From Paracidovorax wautersii (lineage in GTDB: Bacteria; Pseudomonadota; Gammaproteobacteria; Burkholderiales; Burkholderiaceae_C), in NCBI RefSeq assembly GCF_900113035.1, contig NZ_FONX01000004.1:62001-126000 (forward strand): a DNA stretch of 64,000 bases. Reading direction: 5' to 3'. This document shows, piece after piece, positions 44,721 through 54,172 of the stretch. How positions within the stretch are numbered: position 1 is the first letter of the stretch; every line of letters begins with the position of its first letter. The notes beneath the pieces are model-generated. The model saw only the letters and a list, made by a program, of their open reading frames with translations, was not told where the DNA came from and ran no database searches. The translations under genes were made by a program, and so were the position numbers.

Positions 44721-44773
44721 CCTTGTGGAATAAGCCCTGGTGGCGAATGGGTTCAGGGAGCGCGGCGCTGCTG

Positions 44774-45706
44774 TCATCGGCTGTGCAGCTTCCATTCCGT
44801 TCGTATCGGAGGCATGAACCGTTCCGAGAACATCACGTAGGCCAGCGCCAGCCCGATGCAGGCGATGCCCGCCATCTGCCAGGGCGAGAGGCCCTCGTTC
44901 AGCAGCCACATGCCTGCCAGCAGCCCGACCACGGGCACGCCCAGGCCAAAGGGCGCGACCTGGTTGGCAGGGTGGCGCTTGAGCAGCCAAGTCCACAGTC
45001 CATAGGCCCCCACCGTGGCGAACCAGCCCAGGTAGGCAGCGCCCGCCCAGGCCTGCCAGGAAGCTTGCGTCCAATGCGGGCCCGCCTGCACAGGATCGGT
45101 CAGCCAGCTCAAGGCCGCAAAGGGCAGGATGGGCGTCAGGCTGGACCAGACGACGAACTGAAACGGGTCGTAGCCGGGCTGGATGCGCTGCAGATGCCGC
45201 GCCAGGATATTGGTGCCGCCCCACATGGCCGCCGCGCCCAGCGTCAGCACGAAACCGATGGCCGTCACGCCGGCGGCACCGCCCGCGGCGGTGAAGTTCA
45301 TGCCGAAGCACAGCAGTCCTGCCCCGGCGAACACCAGCCCGCCCATCAGTGCCCGCGTCGGCTTCTCGCTCAGCAGGCCCAGGCCCAGCAGCGCGGTGAA
45401 GAACACCTGCGTCTGCATCAGCACCGAAGCCAGTGCTGCCGTCATGCCCAGCTTCAACGCCAGGAACAGCAAGCCGAATTGCCCCACTCCCTGGACCAGC
45501 CCATACAGCACGACCCAGCGCCAGGCCAGCGCCGGCCGCCTCACCAGCAGCACCATGGGCAGGGCGGCGAACAGGTAGCGCAAAGCACCCAGCTGCATGG
45601 GCGTGAACTCGCGCAGCGACAGCTTCATGGCGACGAAGTTCAGCCCCCAGATCAGCACCACGGCCAGCGCGGCGGCGATGTCGGCGCGTTTCCAGCCGGG
45701 GTTCAT
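44774..45706 (-). CDS. EamA/DMT-family transporter
   Basis: The 310-residue membrane protein has two EamA repeats of five helices each, starting AALAVVLIWGLNFVAMKLSL and GFVLTLGAAAMWGGTNILAR. Members export amino acids or metabolites. It is translated from an ATG that overlaps the stop of the NTF2-like gene (ATGA, 45703-45706). The upstream region has operator repeats shared with the FAD oxidoreductase and tauA, so its substrate is probably linked to that pathway. Confidence 0.9.
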   Translation of the reverse strand: MNPGWKRADIAAALAVVLIWGLNFVAMKLSLREFTPMQLGALRYLFAALPMVLLVRRPALAWRWVVLYGLVQGVGQFGLLFLALKLGMTAALASVLMQTQVFFTALLGLGLLSEKPTRALMGGLVFAGAGLLCFGMNFTAAGGAAGVTAIGFVLTLGAAAMWGGTNILARHLQRIQPGYDPFQFVVWSSLTPILPFAALSWLTDPVQAGPHWTQASWQAWAGAAYLGWFATVGAYGLWTWLLKRHPANQVAPFGLGVPVVGLLAGMWLLNEGLSPWQMAGIACIGLALAYVMFSERFMPPIRTEWKLHSR

Positions 45707-46110
45707 TGCGCGGGCCGGTCTTTGCGGTAAGCGTTCTTCACGGCGATCCGGCCGTTGCGGAAGGTGAATACGTCCACCATGCGCGCCTCGATGCGCTTGC
45801 CGTCCGCTGCGCGCGTGCCGCTGAAAGTGGTTTCGCTCACGCCGCGCTCTCCGCAGACGAAGTGATCGGCCCCTCGCCAGGCGGCATCGGGGCAGGTTGT
45901 CCAGGACAGCGCGAAGCCCTCGCGCACGGCCTCGCGGCCGATGAAGCTGCGGCCCAGCACTTCGGGCCCGGCCACGGCATGGAATTCGCAATCCGCGTCC
46001 ATGCAATCCATCAGCGCCTCCAGGTCATGGCGGTTCCAGGCGTCGGAGAAGCGGTGCAGTAGCGCAAGCAGCGTGCTGGAGTCGGTGGCGGTAGTCATGG
46101 CGTGAGGCAT
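45703..46110 (-). CDS. NTF2-like / SnoaL-type small protein
   Basis: The 135-residue protein has the cone-shaped NTF2 fold signatures LLHRFSDAWNRHDLEALMDC and VDVFTFRNGRIAVKNAYR. Such proteins range from isomerases to binding domains, and no catalytic residue can be assigned. It precedes and overlaps the exporter gene. Confidence 0.85.
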   Translation of the reverse strand: MPHAMTTATDSSTLLALLHRFSDAWNRHDLEALMDCMDADCEFHAVAGPEVLGRSFIGREAVREGFALSWTTCPDAAWRGADHFVCGERGVSETTFSGTRAADGKRIEARMVDVFTFRNGRIAVKNAYRKDRPAQ

Positions 46111-46159
46111 TCCGGTGAAGTGATGGGCGGCGATGCTAGGTGGGCACGGCTAAGGGGTG

Positions 46160-46191
46160 TGGTGCCAGTGCTTGCCAGGGATGAGGCCAGT
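46160..46191 (-). promoter_or_regulatory. MocR-type operator, direct repeats facing the NTF2-exporter genes
   Basis: On the minus strand ACTGGCCTCA (46191-46182) and ACTGGCACCA (46169-46160) are direct repeats with starts 22 bp apart, reading toward the gene that begins at 46110. This is the same pattern in mirror orientation to the site at 46195-46226. Confidence 0.65.
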
Positions 46192-46194
46192 CGC

Positions 46195-46226
46195 ACTGGC
46201 CCCATGGCAGCTGTCTGCTGGCACCA
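46195..46226 (+). promoter_or_regulatory. MocR-type operator, direct repeats facing the FAD oxidoreductase
   Basis: ACTGGCCCCA (46195-46204) and GCTGGCACCA (46217-46226) have starts 22 bp apart, two helical turns, 52 bases before the oxidoreductase ATG. The tauA promoter has the same pair and spacing. Confidence 0.7.
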
Positions 46227-46277
46227 AGACACCCGCAGGCTGCGCCGCAAGATGCTTTCATTCAATGGAGATGCACG

Positions 46278-47690
46278 ATGCCGAGCAAGGCCGCCTACGA
46301 CCCGCGATACGACCCCCTGGTTGCCCCTCATCCTGGCCAGGGCCGGGACTATGCGCCCACCTACTGGGTGGGCACGGCGGGCGAGCCGCCCGCCGACGAC
46401 GGCCCGGTGGCGGGGGATCTGGATGCCGATGTGGTGATCGTCGGCAGCGGCTTCACGGGGCTGGCGGCGGCGCTCTTCCTGGCGCGCGAGCACTCCATCC
46501 GTGCCACGGTCCTGGAGGCCAACCAGGCCGCCTGGGGCTGCACCAGTCGCAATGGCGGCCAGGGGCAGAACGCCAGCGGGCGGCTGTACCGCTCGCAGTG
46601 GATCGAGCGCTGGGGCAAGCCGGCCGCACTGCGGCTGGATGCCGAGATCCGCGAGGGCTTCGAGACGTTCAAGAGCCTGGTACGGGAGTTTCCGGAATGC
46701 GAGCCCCAGCCCGGCGGTCATCTCTACATCGCCCACCGGCCCGAGAAGATGGACTTCCTGCGCCGCGAGACGCAGGTGATGCGGGACGTCTTCGGCTACG
46801 ACGCGCGCATGCTCACCGCCGAGGAGGTGCGCACGCAGTACGTGAACGACCAGGAATGCCACGGCGCGCAGCACGAGCCGGACGGCATTGGCGTGCATCC
46901 GCTCAAGCTCGCCTACAGCTATTTGCGCGAAGCCCGCGCGCTGGGTGTGAAAGTGCATACGTCCAGCCCGGTGACGGGCTTCGAGACGCGCGGCGGCGTG
47001 CACCACCTGCAAACACCGGGTGGCACGGTCAAGGCGCGGGCCGTGGGTTTCTGCACCGGCGGCTACACCAGCTTCGGCCTGCATCCGAGTCTCGACGCCA
47101 AGATCATGCCGATCCTGTCGAACTCCATGGTCACGCGGCCGCTGACCGATGCCGAGATCGACGCCACGGGTTTTCGCACGCACCAGGTCATCACCGACAC
47201 GCGCACGCTGCGCTACTACTACCGCCTGCTGCCCGACCGGCGCGTGCAGATCGGCAGCCGCAGCTCCGTCACCGGGGCCGACGCCCCCCACCCGCGCCAC
47301 ATGGCGGTGCTGGTCGATGGGCTGCACCGCAAGTTTCCGGCGCTGCGAGGCATCCAGATCGACTACTCATGGTGGGGCTGGGTGGACGTGAGCCACGACA
47401 TGATGCCGCGCATCGCCCAGCCCGACCCTGCGAGCACGGTGTTCTACGCGCTCGGCTATGGCGGCAACGGTGTCTCGTTCTCGGCCCATGCGGGCCGGCG
47501 CCTGGCGCAGCGCATCGCCGGCCAGCGGCTGCCGCAGTTCGATCTGCCGATCTATCACGGCGAACTGGACTACCCCTTCATGTTCAACGACATTCGCCTG
47601 CCGCAGTCGCGCCTGTTCGCGCCCGTGCGGCGCCTGGGGCAGCGGGCGCTCTACCACTGGTACCACTGGAAGGACGAGGGGCGCATCTAG
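46278..47690 (+). CDS. FAD-dependent amine/amino acid oxidoreductase (DadA/PuuB type)
   Basis: The 470-residue enzyme has the dinucleotide fold VVIVGSGFTGLAAALFLARE, the CTSRNGGQ flavin motif, and the C-terminal FYALGYGGNGVSFSAHAGR that closes the FAD site. PuuB oxidises gamma-glutamylputrescine and TauY-type enzymes oxidise taurine with this fold. The adjoining MocR regulator and TauABC-type importer make an amine or aminosulfonate the likely substrate. No small subunit (TauX) is visible. The last 4 bases (CTAG) overlap the regulator gene on the other strand. Confidence 0.85.
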   Translation: MPSKAAYDPRYDPLVAPHPGQGRDYAPTYWVGTAGEPPADDGPVAGDLDADVVIVGSGFTGLAAALFLAREHSIRATVLEANQAAWGCTSRNGGQGQNASGRLYRSQWIERWGKPAALRLDAEIREGFETFKSLVREFPECEPQPGGHLYIAHRPEKMDFLRRETQVMRDVFGYDARMLTAEEVRTQYVNDQECHGAQHEPDGIGVHPLKLAYSYLREARALGVKVHTSSPVTGFETRGGVHHLQTPGGTVKARAVGFCTGGYTSFGLHPSLDAKIMPILSNSMVTRPLTDAEIDATGFRTHQVITDTRTLRYYYRLLPDRRVQIGSRSSVTGADAPHPRHMAVLVDGLHRKFPALRGIQIDYSWWGWVDVSHDMMPRIAQPDPASTVFYALGYGGNGVSFSAHAGRRLAQRIAGQRLPQFDLPIYHGELDYPFMFNDIRLPQSRLFAPVRRLGQRALYHWYHWKDEGRI

Positions 47691-49174
47691 GCTCCCAGGC
47701 ACTCGCGCCAGGCCGCGCCCAGCGCCGCCATGCCGGGTTCGATCTGGTGCAGCGGCATGGCTCCGAATCCCAGGCGGAAGAACTGCGTGGGGCGCTGCAC
47801 GCCTTCGAAGAAATGCACGTCGCCTGGCTCGATCAGCACGCCACGGCGCGCGGCGTGGACCTGGAGGGCCCGCGCATCCAGCTCCTGCGGCCCCTGCACC
47901 CAGAGCAGTGAGCTGCCGGGCAGGCTCGTGCTGCGGCACTGCGGCAGCTGCGCTGCCAGCGCGCGGCTGATGGCCTGCCATTTGGGCGCCAGCCGCTCGC
48001 GCCAGCGCCGCGCGTGTTCCTCGCCATAGCCCATCCACAGGAACAGGGCCATGGTGCGCTCGTTGTTCATCGGCGGATGGCGATAGGCATAGCGGCGCAG
48101 CGCCCGCAGGGCTTCGATCAGCGCCTCGTCGGCGACGATGAAGCCCAGGCGCACGCCCGGCAGCAGGTTCTTGCTCAGGCTGCCCAGGTAGATGACGCGG
48201 CCGCTGTCATCGAAACTCTTGAGCGCCGGGTGGTTGCTGCCCAGGTCGTTGAATTCGGTGTCGTAGTCGTCCTCGATCAGCACGAAGTCGTGCTGGCGCG
48301 CACGCTCCAGCAGGTCCATGCGGCGATATACGGGCATGGTGACGCCCATGGGCGACTGGTAGCTGGGCGTGCAGAACACCAGGTCGCATTCATGCAGGTG
48401 TGCGCCCGGCACCAGGCCCTGGCTGTCCACGCGCAGCGGGCGCATCTGGCAGCCCGCGTGCGCGAAGATGTTGCGCGCGTCCACATAGCCGGGGTTCTCC
48501 ATGCCGAACACCAGTTCAGGCTGCGCCAGCGCCTGGGCCAGCAGGAAGAGGGAGTTCTGCGTGCCTATCGTCACCAGCACCTGCTCGGGCCGCGCACGGA
48601 TGGCGCGCCGCGGCAGCACGCGCTGCACGATCTGCTCCACCAGCAGAGGGTCGTCGTGCATCACGTGGTCGTCCATCCAGCTCTGCATGTGGGCGCGCGT
48701 CTGGGCCAGCCGGACGCAGTGCCGCCATCGTGCGGCGGTGGCCTCGTCGTATTCCACCTGGCCGTAGATGAAGGGATAGGTGTAGTCGCGCCAGTTGCGC
48801 GGCTTGACGATGGCCTGCTCCACCACGGTGCGCCGCCCCAGGCGCCGGACCCAGTCGGGTGCGTCCTCTCGCGCGGCGAACCATTTCTCCGGAGCGGGCT
48901 GCAGGCGCACGCGCAACTGATGGCGCACGAAGCCTTCGTTGACGAAATAGCCCCGCCGGTCCACTGCCGACAGAAAGCCATCGCGCATCAGCTGCTCATA
49001 GACCAGCACCACGGTGTTGCGCGAGACCTTGAGCAGCTGGCTCAGCTTGCGTGACGAAGGCAGGGGCTCGGTGGGCAGCAGCGCTCCATCGAGCAGTGCG
49101 TTGAGCAGGCTTTCGCGCAGCTGCTCCTGCAGGCTGCGGCCCGGCTCGAAAGGGCGCAAATACGGTTCCAGCAT
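47687..49174 (-). CDS. MocR/GabR-type GntR regulator with aminotransferase-like domain
   Basis: The 495-residue regulator has a GntR winged helix at residues 10-80 (PSSRKLSQLLKVSRNTVVLVYEQL) and an aminotransferase-fold domain after it. That domain shows SPMGVTMPVYRRMDLL, IEDDYDTEFND and the PLP lysine region IYLGSLSKNLLPGVRLGF. TauR, PdxR and GabR belong here, bind PLP plus an amine and use direct-repeat operators. It is divergent from tauA and convergent with the oxidoreductase, which matches the way TauR controls taurine genes. TauR identity is inference from context. Confidence 0.88.
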   Translation of the reverse strand: MLEPYLRPFEPGRSLQEQLRESLLNALLDGALLPTEPLPSSRKLSQLLKVSRNTVVLVYEQLMRDGFLSAVDRRGYFVNEGFVRHQLRVRLQPAPEKWFAAREDAPDWVRRLGRRTVVEQAIVKPRNWRDYTYPFIYGQVEYDEATAARWRHCVRLAQTRAHMQSWMDDHVMHDDPLLVEQIVQRVLPRRAIRARPEQVLVTIGTQNSLFLLAQALAQPELVFGMENPGYVDARNIFAHAGCQMRPLRVDSQGLVPGAHLHECDLVFCTPSYQSPMGVTMPVYRRMDLLERARQHDFVLIEDDYDTEFNDLGSNHPALKSFDDSGRVIYLGSLSKNLLPGVRLGFIVADEALIEALRALRRYAYRHPPMNNERTMALFLWMGYGEEHARRWRERLAPKWQAISRALAAQLPQCRSTSLPGSSLLWVQGPQELDARALQVHAARRGVLIEPGDVHFFEGVQRPTQFFRLGFGAMPLHQIEPGMAALGAAWRECLGA

Positions 49175-49237
49175 GAATGACTCTTTCTCTTCCGATCCGC
49201 AGGGGGCCTAGCCCGCTTCTTGCTGAAGCCTTGGTGC

Positions 49238-49269
49238 ACTGGCACCACGGTGCCTCAGCACTGGAACCA
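49238..49269 (+). promoter_or_regulatory. MocR-type operator upstream of tauA
   Basis: ACTGGCACCA (49238-49247) and ACTGGAACCA (49260-49269) are direct repeats with starts 22 bp apart. They end 21 bases before a TAGCAT -10-like hexamer (49291-49296), a position suited to activation. Confidence 0.7.
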
Positions 49270-49354
49270 AGGCAAGGAACAGGCCAGACCTAGCATCCAG
49301 ACCAGCGATTCCCTTTCACTTCCTCTCTCGTTCGACGCATCACAGGAGCCTGCC

Positions 49355-50380
49355 ATGTCCACTACCTCTATCGCCACGCTGCGCCGCGCCCTGCTGGGCG
49401 GCCTGTGCCTTGCCGCTTGCGCCGCCGCGCTGCCTGCCCGTGCGCAGACCGCTCCTACCGTCACTATCGGCGTGCAGAGCATGTTCGGCCCCTGGAAGAC
49501 CGCCATCGCGGACAAGGAGTTCGAGAAAGCCACCGGCTGGAAGATCAACTGGCGCAAGTTCGATAGCGGCGGCGATGTGGTCACCGCCATGGCCTCGGGC
49601 GACGTGCAGATCGGCGTGGCAGGCTCCAGCCCCGTTGCCGCGGCCGTCAGCCGTGGCGTGCCGATTCAGGTGTTCTGGATACTGGACAACATCAACGATG
49701 CCGAGGCCCTGGTGGTGCGCAACGGCAGCGGCATCCAGAAGCCGCAGGACCTGGTGGGCAAGAAGCTGGCCGTGCCCTTCGTCTCGACCACGCACTTCCA
49801 CACGCTGTTCGCGCTGGAGCACTACGGCATCGCGGGCAAGGTGAGCGTCATCAACCTGCAGCCCTCCGACATCCCCGCCGCCTGGGCGCGCGGCGACATC
49901 GACGCGGCCTTCGTCTGGGACCCGGCGCTCGGCAAGATCAAGCAGACCGGCAAGGTGCTGCTCACCTCCGGCGACCTGACCAAGCTGGGCAAGGCCACCT
50001 TCGACGCGTTGGTCGTCAACAAGGAGTTCGCCGCCAAGAACAAGGCCGCCATGCAGGCCTTCACCCAGGTGCTGCAGAACTCCACGGCCAGCTACGTGAA
50101 CAACCCCAACGCCTGGACGGCGCAATCCGACATGGTGCGCAAGGTGGCCCAGCAATCGGGCGCGCAGCCCGCCGAGGTGCCGGCGGTGCTGGCGCTCTAC
50201 CAGTTCCCGCTGGCAGCGGAGCAGGCCGGCAACGCCTGGCTGGGCGGCGGCAAGGCCAGCGGCGCAGCCAAGGCGCTGGAAGCCACGGCGGCCTTCCTGA
50301 GAGAGCAGAAGAAGGTGCCCGCCGTGCTGCCCGACTACAGCATCGCCGTCGACCCGAGCTTCGTGCAGGCCGTCAAGTAA
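49355..50380 (+). CDS. taurine/sulfonate-type ABC transporter substrate-binding protein (TauA-like)
   Basis: The 341-residue periplasmic protein has a signal peptide ending LPARAQT and the TauA opening [18 protein letters not shown], then [22 protein letters not shown] (quoted in parts) and [17 protein letters not shown]. TauA and SsuA proteins bind taurine or alkanesulfonates. The ATG at 49355 is preceded by AGGAG. It begins the tauABC unit. Confidence 0.9.
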   Translation: MSTTSIATLRRALLGGLCLAACAAALPARAQTAPTVTIGVQSMFGPWKTAIADKEFEKATGWKINWRKFDSGGDVVTAMASGDVQIGVAGSSPVAAAVSRGVPIQVFWILDNINDAEALVVRNGSGIQKPQDLVGKKLAVPFVSTTHFHTLFALEHYGIAGKVSVINLQPSDIPAAWARGDIDAAFVWDPALGKIKQTGKVLLTSGDLTKLGKATFDALVVNKEFAAKNKAAMQAFTQVLQNSTASYVNNPNAWTAQSDMVRKVAQQSGAQPAEVPAVLALYQFPLAAEQAGNAWLGGGKASGAAKALEATAAFLREQKKVPAVLPDYSIAVDPSFVQAVK

Positions 50381-50400
50381 CCCATCGAGCGGGAGCGCCC

Positions 50401-51243
50401 ATGAGCCTCAGCCTGAACATCCGAGACGTCTCGGTCATCTTTCCCGGACGTCAGCAGGGCCAGCAAGTCACGGCGCTGTCTGGTGTCAACCTGAAGATCA
50501 GCCAGGGCGACTTCGTCGTGGCGCTGGGGGCTTCCGGCTGTGGCAAGACGACGTTGCTGAACCTGATGGCGGGCTTCATCCAGCCCACCAGCGGACTCAT
50601 GACGCTGGGCCGCTATCAGGGCGAGCCGCCTGCCGGGGCCGATGCAGGCGCTGGCCTGCGAGACCAGATCAGCGGCCCCGGTGCCGATCGTGGCGTGGTG
50701 TTCCAGAAGCATGCGCTGCTGCCGTGGCTCAACGTGCTGGACAACGTGGCCTTCGGCCTCAAGCTCAAGGGCGTGCCCAAGGCCGAGCGCGAGGAGCGCG
50801 CCATGCACTTCCTGACCCAGGCGGGGCTGGCCGACTTCCGGGACCATGCGACCTACCAGCTCTCGGGCGGCATGCAGCAGCGCGTGGGCATCGCGCGCGC
50901 GCTGACCAACGACCCGCACATGCTGCTGCTCGACGAGCCGCTGGGCGCGCTGGACTCGCTCACGCGCGAGCGCCTGCAGGAGCTGATCCTGGACATCTGG
51001 AACGGCACGCAGAAGATGATGTTCTTCATCACCCACGACGTGGAAGAGGCGCTGTTCATGGGTACGCGGCTCATCGTGATGTCGCCCCGGCCCGGGCGCA
51101 TCACGCATGAGATTCCGCTCGACTTCGGCCGCCGCTTCCTGCAATCGCGCAATGCACGCGCCGTCAAATCCAGCCCCGACTTCATTGCCCTGCGCGAAAA
51201 GGTGCTGGGCATCATCCACGGCGACGAGGAACACACGCAATGA
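50401..51243 (+). CDS. TauB/SsuB-type ABC ATPase
   Basis: The 280-residue ATPase has Walker [18 protein letters not shown]-loop [14 protein letters not shown], signature [15 protein letters not shown] and Walker [13 protein letters not shown]. About 20 more residues than usual lie between Walker A and the Q-loop ([18 protein letters not shown]). Its stop overlaps tauC by 4 bases. Confidence 0.93.
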   Translation: MSLSLNIRDVSVIFPGRQQGQQVTALSGVNLKISQGDFVVALGASGCGKTTLLNLMAGFIQPTSGLMTLGRYQGEPPAGADAGAGLRDQISGPGADRGVVFQKHALLPWLNVLDNVAFGLKLKGVPKAEREERAMHFLTQAGLADFRDHATYQLSGGMQQRVGIARALTNDPHMLLLDEPLGALDSLTRERLQELILDIWNGTQKMMFFITHDVEEALFMGTRLIVMSPRPGRITHEIPLDFGRRFLQSRNARAVKSSPDFIALREKVLGIIHGDEEHTQ

Positions 51244-52100
51244 CCCCGACCCCATCGACCGCCGCGCATGGCGGCCTGTTCGCCCGCCTGCGCCGCGCGG
51301 CGCCCGCCCGCCCCGGGGAGCAGTACGGAGCGCCCGGCAACGGCAGCAGCTGGCGCATCAGCGCCGTCACCATCGCCCTCATCCTGGCGCTGTGGACTGC
51401 GGCCACCGGCCTGGGCTGGATACAGCCGCTCTTTCTGCCATCGCCGCAAGCGGTGTGGCAGCAGTTCATCGAGGTCTCGGGCGACGGCTTCGCCGACGCC
51501 ACGTTGCTGACGCACCTGGGCTGGAGTGCCATGCGCGTGTTCGGGGCGTTCGCGCTGGCCGTCGTCACTGCCGTGCCCGTGGGCGTGCTGATGGGAGTCA
51601 ACCGCGTGGTGCGCGGCATCTTCGACCCCATCGTCGAGTTCTACCGCCCGCTGCCGCCGCTGGCCTATCTGCCGCTGGTGGTGATCTGGCTGGGCATCGG
51701 CGAAAGTTCCAAGATCGTGCTCATCTACCTGGCCATGTTCGCGCCGCTGGCCTTGAGCGCGCGTGCTGGCGTGCGCGCCGTGGCTATCGAGCAGATCCAT
51801 GCCGCGTATTCGATGGGCGCCACGCGTTCGCAGGTACTGTGGCACGTGATCGCACCCGCCGCGCTGCCGGACATCCTGACCGGGATGCGCATCGCCATCG
51901 GCTTCGGCTGGACGACCCTGGTGGCCGCCGAAATGGTGGCCGCCACGGCGGGCCTGGGCTTCATGGTGCTCAGCGCCTCCAAGTTCATGGTGACCGACGT
52001 GGTCATCATGGGCATTCTCGTCATCGGCGCGCTGGCGCTGGCCTTCGACATGCTGATGCGCTGGCTGGAGGCCCGGCTCGTGCCCTGGAAGGGCAAGTGA
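51240..52100 (+). CDS. TauC/SsuC-type ABC permease
   Basis: The 286-residue inner-membrane protein has about six helices and the ATPase-contact loop [23 protein letters not shown] (EAA motif). The cytoplasmic start is about 45 residues longer than the core. With TauA and TauB it forms a complete importer. Confidence 0.92.
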   Translation: MTPTPSTAAHGGLFARLRRAAPARPGEQYGAPGNGSSWRISAVTIALILALWTAATGLGWIQPLFLPSPQAVWQQFIEVSGDGFADATLLTHLGWSAMRVFGAFALAVVTAVPVGVLMGVNRVVRGIFDPIVEFYRPLPPLAYLPLVVIWLGIGESSKIVLIYLAMFAPLALSARAGVRAVAIEQIHAAYSMGATRSQVLWHVIAPAALPDILTGMRIAIGFGWTTLVAAEMVAATAGLGFMVLSASKFMVTDVVIMGILVIGALALAFDMLMRWLEARLVPWKGK

Positions 52101-52175
52101 GCGCCAGGGATGGCCGGGCGAGCCCGTCACTCAGCGGACACGCGCCGGGGGCCGCCATCCCCATAATTTCGGCGC

Positions 52176-54029
52176 ATGACCACCTCACTGCGCTCCACCC
52201 TCGACTTCCTGCTCCACCACTGGCTTGAGGCCGATGCGCTGACGGCCCGCGAGCGCTTTGCAGACCATTCGCGCGAGACCTTCGATGCCGTGCTGGATAC
52301 CAGCGAACGCATCGCGCGCGAGAAGTTCGCGCCCTTCAACCGGCTGGTCGATACCGAAGAGCCGCGCACCGCGACCCAGCCCGACGGCACGCTGCGCGTG
52401 GTGCTGCCCGAGGCCACGCACGCCGCGCGGCGCGCCTATGCCGAATCGGGCCTGCTGAGCGCTGCGCAGGACTACGCCATCGGCGGCATGCAGCTGCCCT
52501 ACACGGTGGAGGCGGCGGCCAACAGCTTCTTCGCGGCGGCCTCGGTCAGCATCGGCTCCAACCTGCTCACCTCGGGCAATGCCAACCTGCTGATGGCGCA
52601 CGGCACGCCGCTGCAAAAGCAGGTGTTCGCGCAGAACGAATTCGATGGCCGCTGGGCCGGCACCATGTGCTTGTCGGAGCCGCAGGCGGGCTCGTCGCTT
52701 TCCGACGTGGCGACCCGCGCCGTGCCCGATGGCGCTGGCTTCGAGGGCGATGCGCTCGGGCCGCGCTACCGCCTCACCGGCAACAAGATGTGGATCAGCT
52801 CGGGCGACCACGAGATGACCGAGAACATCGTGCATCTGGTGCTGGCCAAGATTCCCGGGCCGGACGGCAAGCTGGTGCCGGGCGTCAAGGGCATTTCGCT
52901 CTTCATCGTGCCCAAGCAATTGGTGGACGAGGCAGGGCGTCTGACCGGCGAGCGCAACGACGTGGCGCTGGCCGGCCTCAACCACAAGCTGGGCTGGCGC
53001 GGCACGACCAACACGCTGCTCAACTTCGGCGAGGGCACCTACCCGGTGCGCGGCGGCGCGGGCGCCATCGGCTACCTGGTGGGCCAGCCTGGCGAGGGCC
53101 TCAAGTGCATGTTCCACATGATGAACGAGGCGCGCATCGGCATCGGCATGGCGGCCACCATGCTGGGGCTGGCGGGCTACTACGCCAGCCTGGACTATGC
53201 GAAGAACCGCCCCCAGGGCCGGCCGGTAGGAAAAGGCGGCAAGGACGCCGCCGCGCCCCAGGTGCGCCTGATCGAGCACGCCGACATCAAGCGCATGCTG
53301 CTGGCGCAGAAGAGCTACGGCGAAGGCGCGCTGGCGCTCAACCTCTATTGCGCGCGGCTGGTGGACGAGCAGCACACGGGCAGCGCCCAGGCGGCGGATG
53401 AGGCGCGGCTGCTGCTGGAAGTGCTCACGCCCATCGCCAAGAGCTGGCCCAGCGAATGGTGCCTGGAGGCCAATTCGCTCGCCATCCAGATCCACGGCGG
53501 CTACGGCTACACGCGCGACTTTCCCGTGGAGCAGTACTGGCGCGACAACCGCCTGAACATGATCCACGAGGGCACGCACGGCATCCAGGCCATGGACCTG
53601 CTGGGCCGCAAGGTGCTGATGGAAGGCGGCCGGGGCCTGATGCTGCTGGCCGGCCGCATCGACGCCACGGTGCAGCAGGCCATCCAGCAGCCCGCGCTGG
53701 CGGCCCATGCCAACGCGCTGGCCGGCGCGCTGGCCGAAGTGGGTGCGGCCACCAAGGCCGCCTGGGCCACGGGCGAGCCCGCCGAGGCGCTGGCCAATGC
53801 CGTGCCCTACATGCAGGCCTTCGGCCACACCGTGCTGGCCTGGATGTGGCTGGACCTGGCCCTGGCCACGCTGCGCGCGGATGCTACGCTTTCGATAGCT
53901 GCAAGCGCAGGCAGGATGGGCGCCATGCGCTATTTCTTCCATTACGAGCTGCCCAAGATCGGCGCTTGGCTGAACGTGGTGCGCCAGCGCGACGCCACCT
54001 GCGCGGCGCTGCCCGAAGAGGCGTTCTGA
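52176..54029 (+). CDS. acyl-CoA dehydrogenase of the DmdC-like 600-residue group
   Basis: The 617-residue flavoenzyme has GTMCLSEPQAGSSLSD at the FAD site and IQIHGGYGYTRDFPVEQYWRD, with the catalytic Glu in NMIHEGTHGIQAMDLLGRK. The long C-terminal domain is shared with 3-methylmercaptopropionyl-CoA dehydrogenase (DmdC) types. Near residue 570 the DNA contains a dispersed ATAGCTGC repeat that is translated as LSIAASAGRMGA without breaking the frame. The acyl substrate is not known. Confidence 0.9.
   Translation: MTTSLRSTLDFLLHHWLEADALTARERFADHSRETFDAVLDTSERIAREKFAPFNRLVDTEEPRTATQPDGTLRVVLPEATHAARRAYAESGLLSAAQDYAIGGMQLPYTVEAAANSFFAAASVSIGSNLLTSGNANLLMAHGTPLQKQVFAQNEFDGRWAGTMCLSEPQAGSSLSDVATRAVPDGAGFEGDALGPRYRLTGNKMWISSGDHEMTENIVHLVLAKIPGPDGKLVPGVKGISLFIVPKQLVDEAGRLTGERNDVALAGLNHKLGWRGTTNTLLNFGEGTYPVRGGAGAIGYLVGQPGEGLKCMFHMMNEARIGIGMAATMLGLAGYYASLDYAKNRPQGRPVGKGGKDAAAPQVRLIEHADIKRMLLAQKSYGEGALALNLYCARLVDEQHTGSAQAADEARLLLEVLTPIAKSWPSEWCLEANSLAIQIHGGYGYTRDFPVEQYWRDNRLNMIHEGTHGIQAMDLLGRKVLMEGGRGLMLLAGRIDATVQQAIQQPALAAHANALAGALAEVGAATKAAWATGEPAEALANAVPYMQAFGHTVLAWMWLDLALATLRADATLSIAASAGRMGAMRYFFHYELPKIGAWLNVVRQRDATCAALPEEAF
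53882..53924 (+). repeat. ATAGCTGC-family repeat inside a coding region, copy e
   Basis: TTTCGATAGCTGCAAGCGCAGG and CAGGATGGGCGC match copy c at 19149 over the core. It is read in frame as part of the acyl-CoA dehydrogenase. Confidence 0.65.
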
Positions 54030-54035
54030 GCGCCC

Positions 54036-54094
54036 TCGCGCCGGGCCAGCGGCGCGACGCAGTCACAACCGCGCCGGGTCAACGGCGCGACACA
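54036..54094. repeat. two tandem palindromic units after the acyl-CoA dehydrogenase
   Basis: CGCGCCGGGCCAGCGGCGCG and CGCGCCGGGTCAACGGCGCG start 33 bases apart, each a hairpin with CGCGCC/GGCGCG arms followed by ACGCA or ACACA. No T-run follows, so a plain terminator is unlikely. Confidence 0.6.
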
Positions 54095-54172
54095 TTTCCC
54101 GGAGCGCTGCGCCGCACAATGCCCCGGACCTGACGACACATTCCCAGCCACATTCCAAGGAGACCCGCCACC

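Noticed and set aside
54036-54094. Tandem palindromes as a small CRISPR array
   Set aside because: There are only two units, the spacer is about 13 bases, and no cas genes are present.
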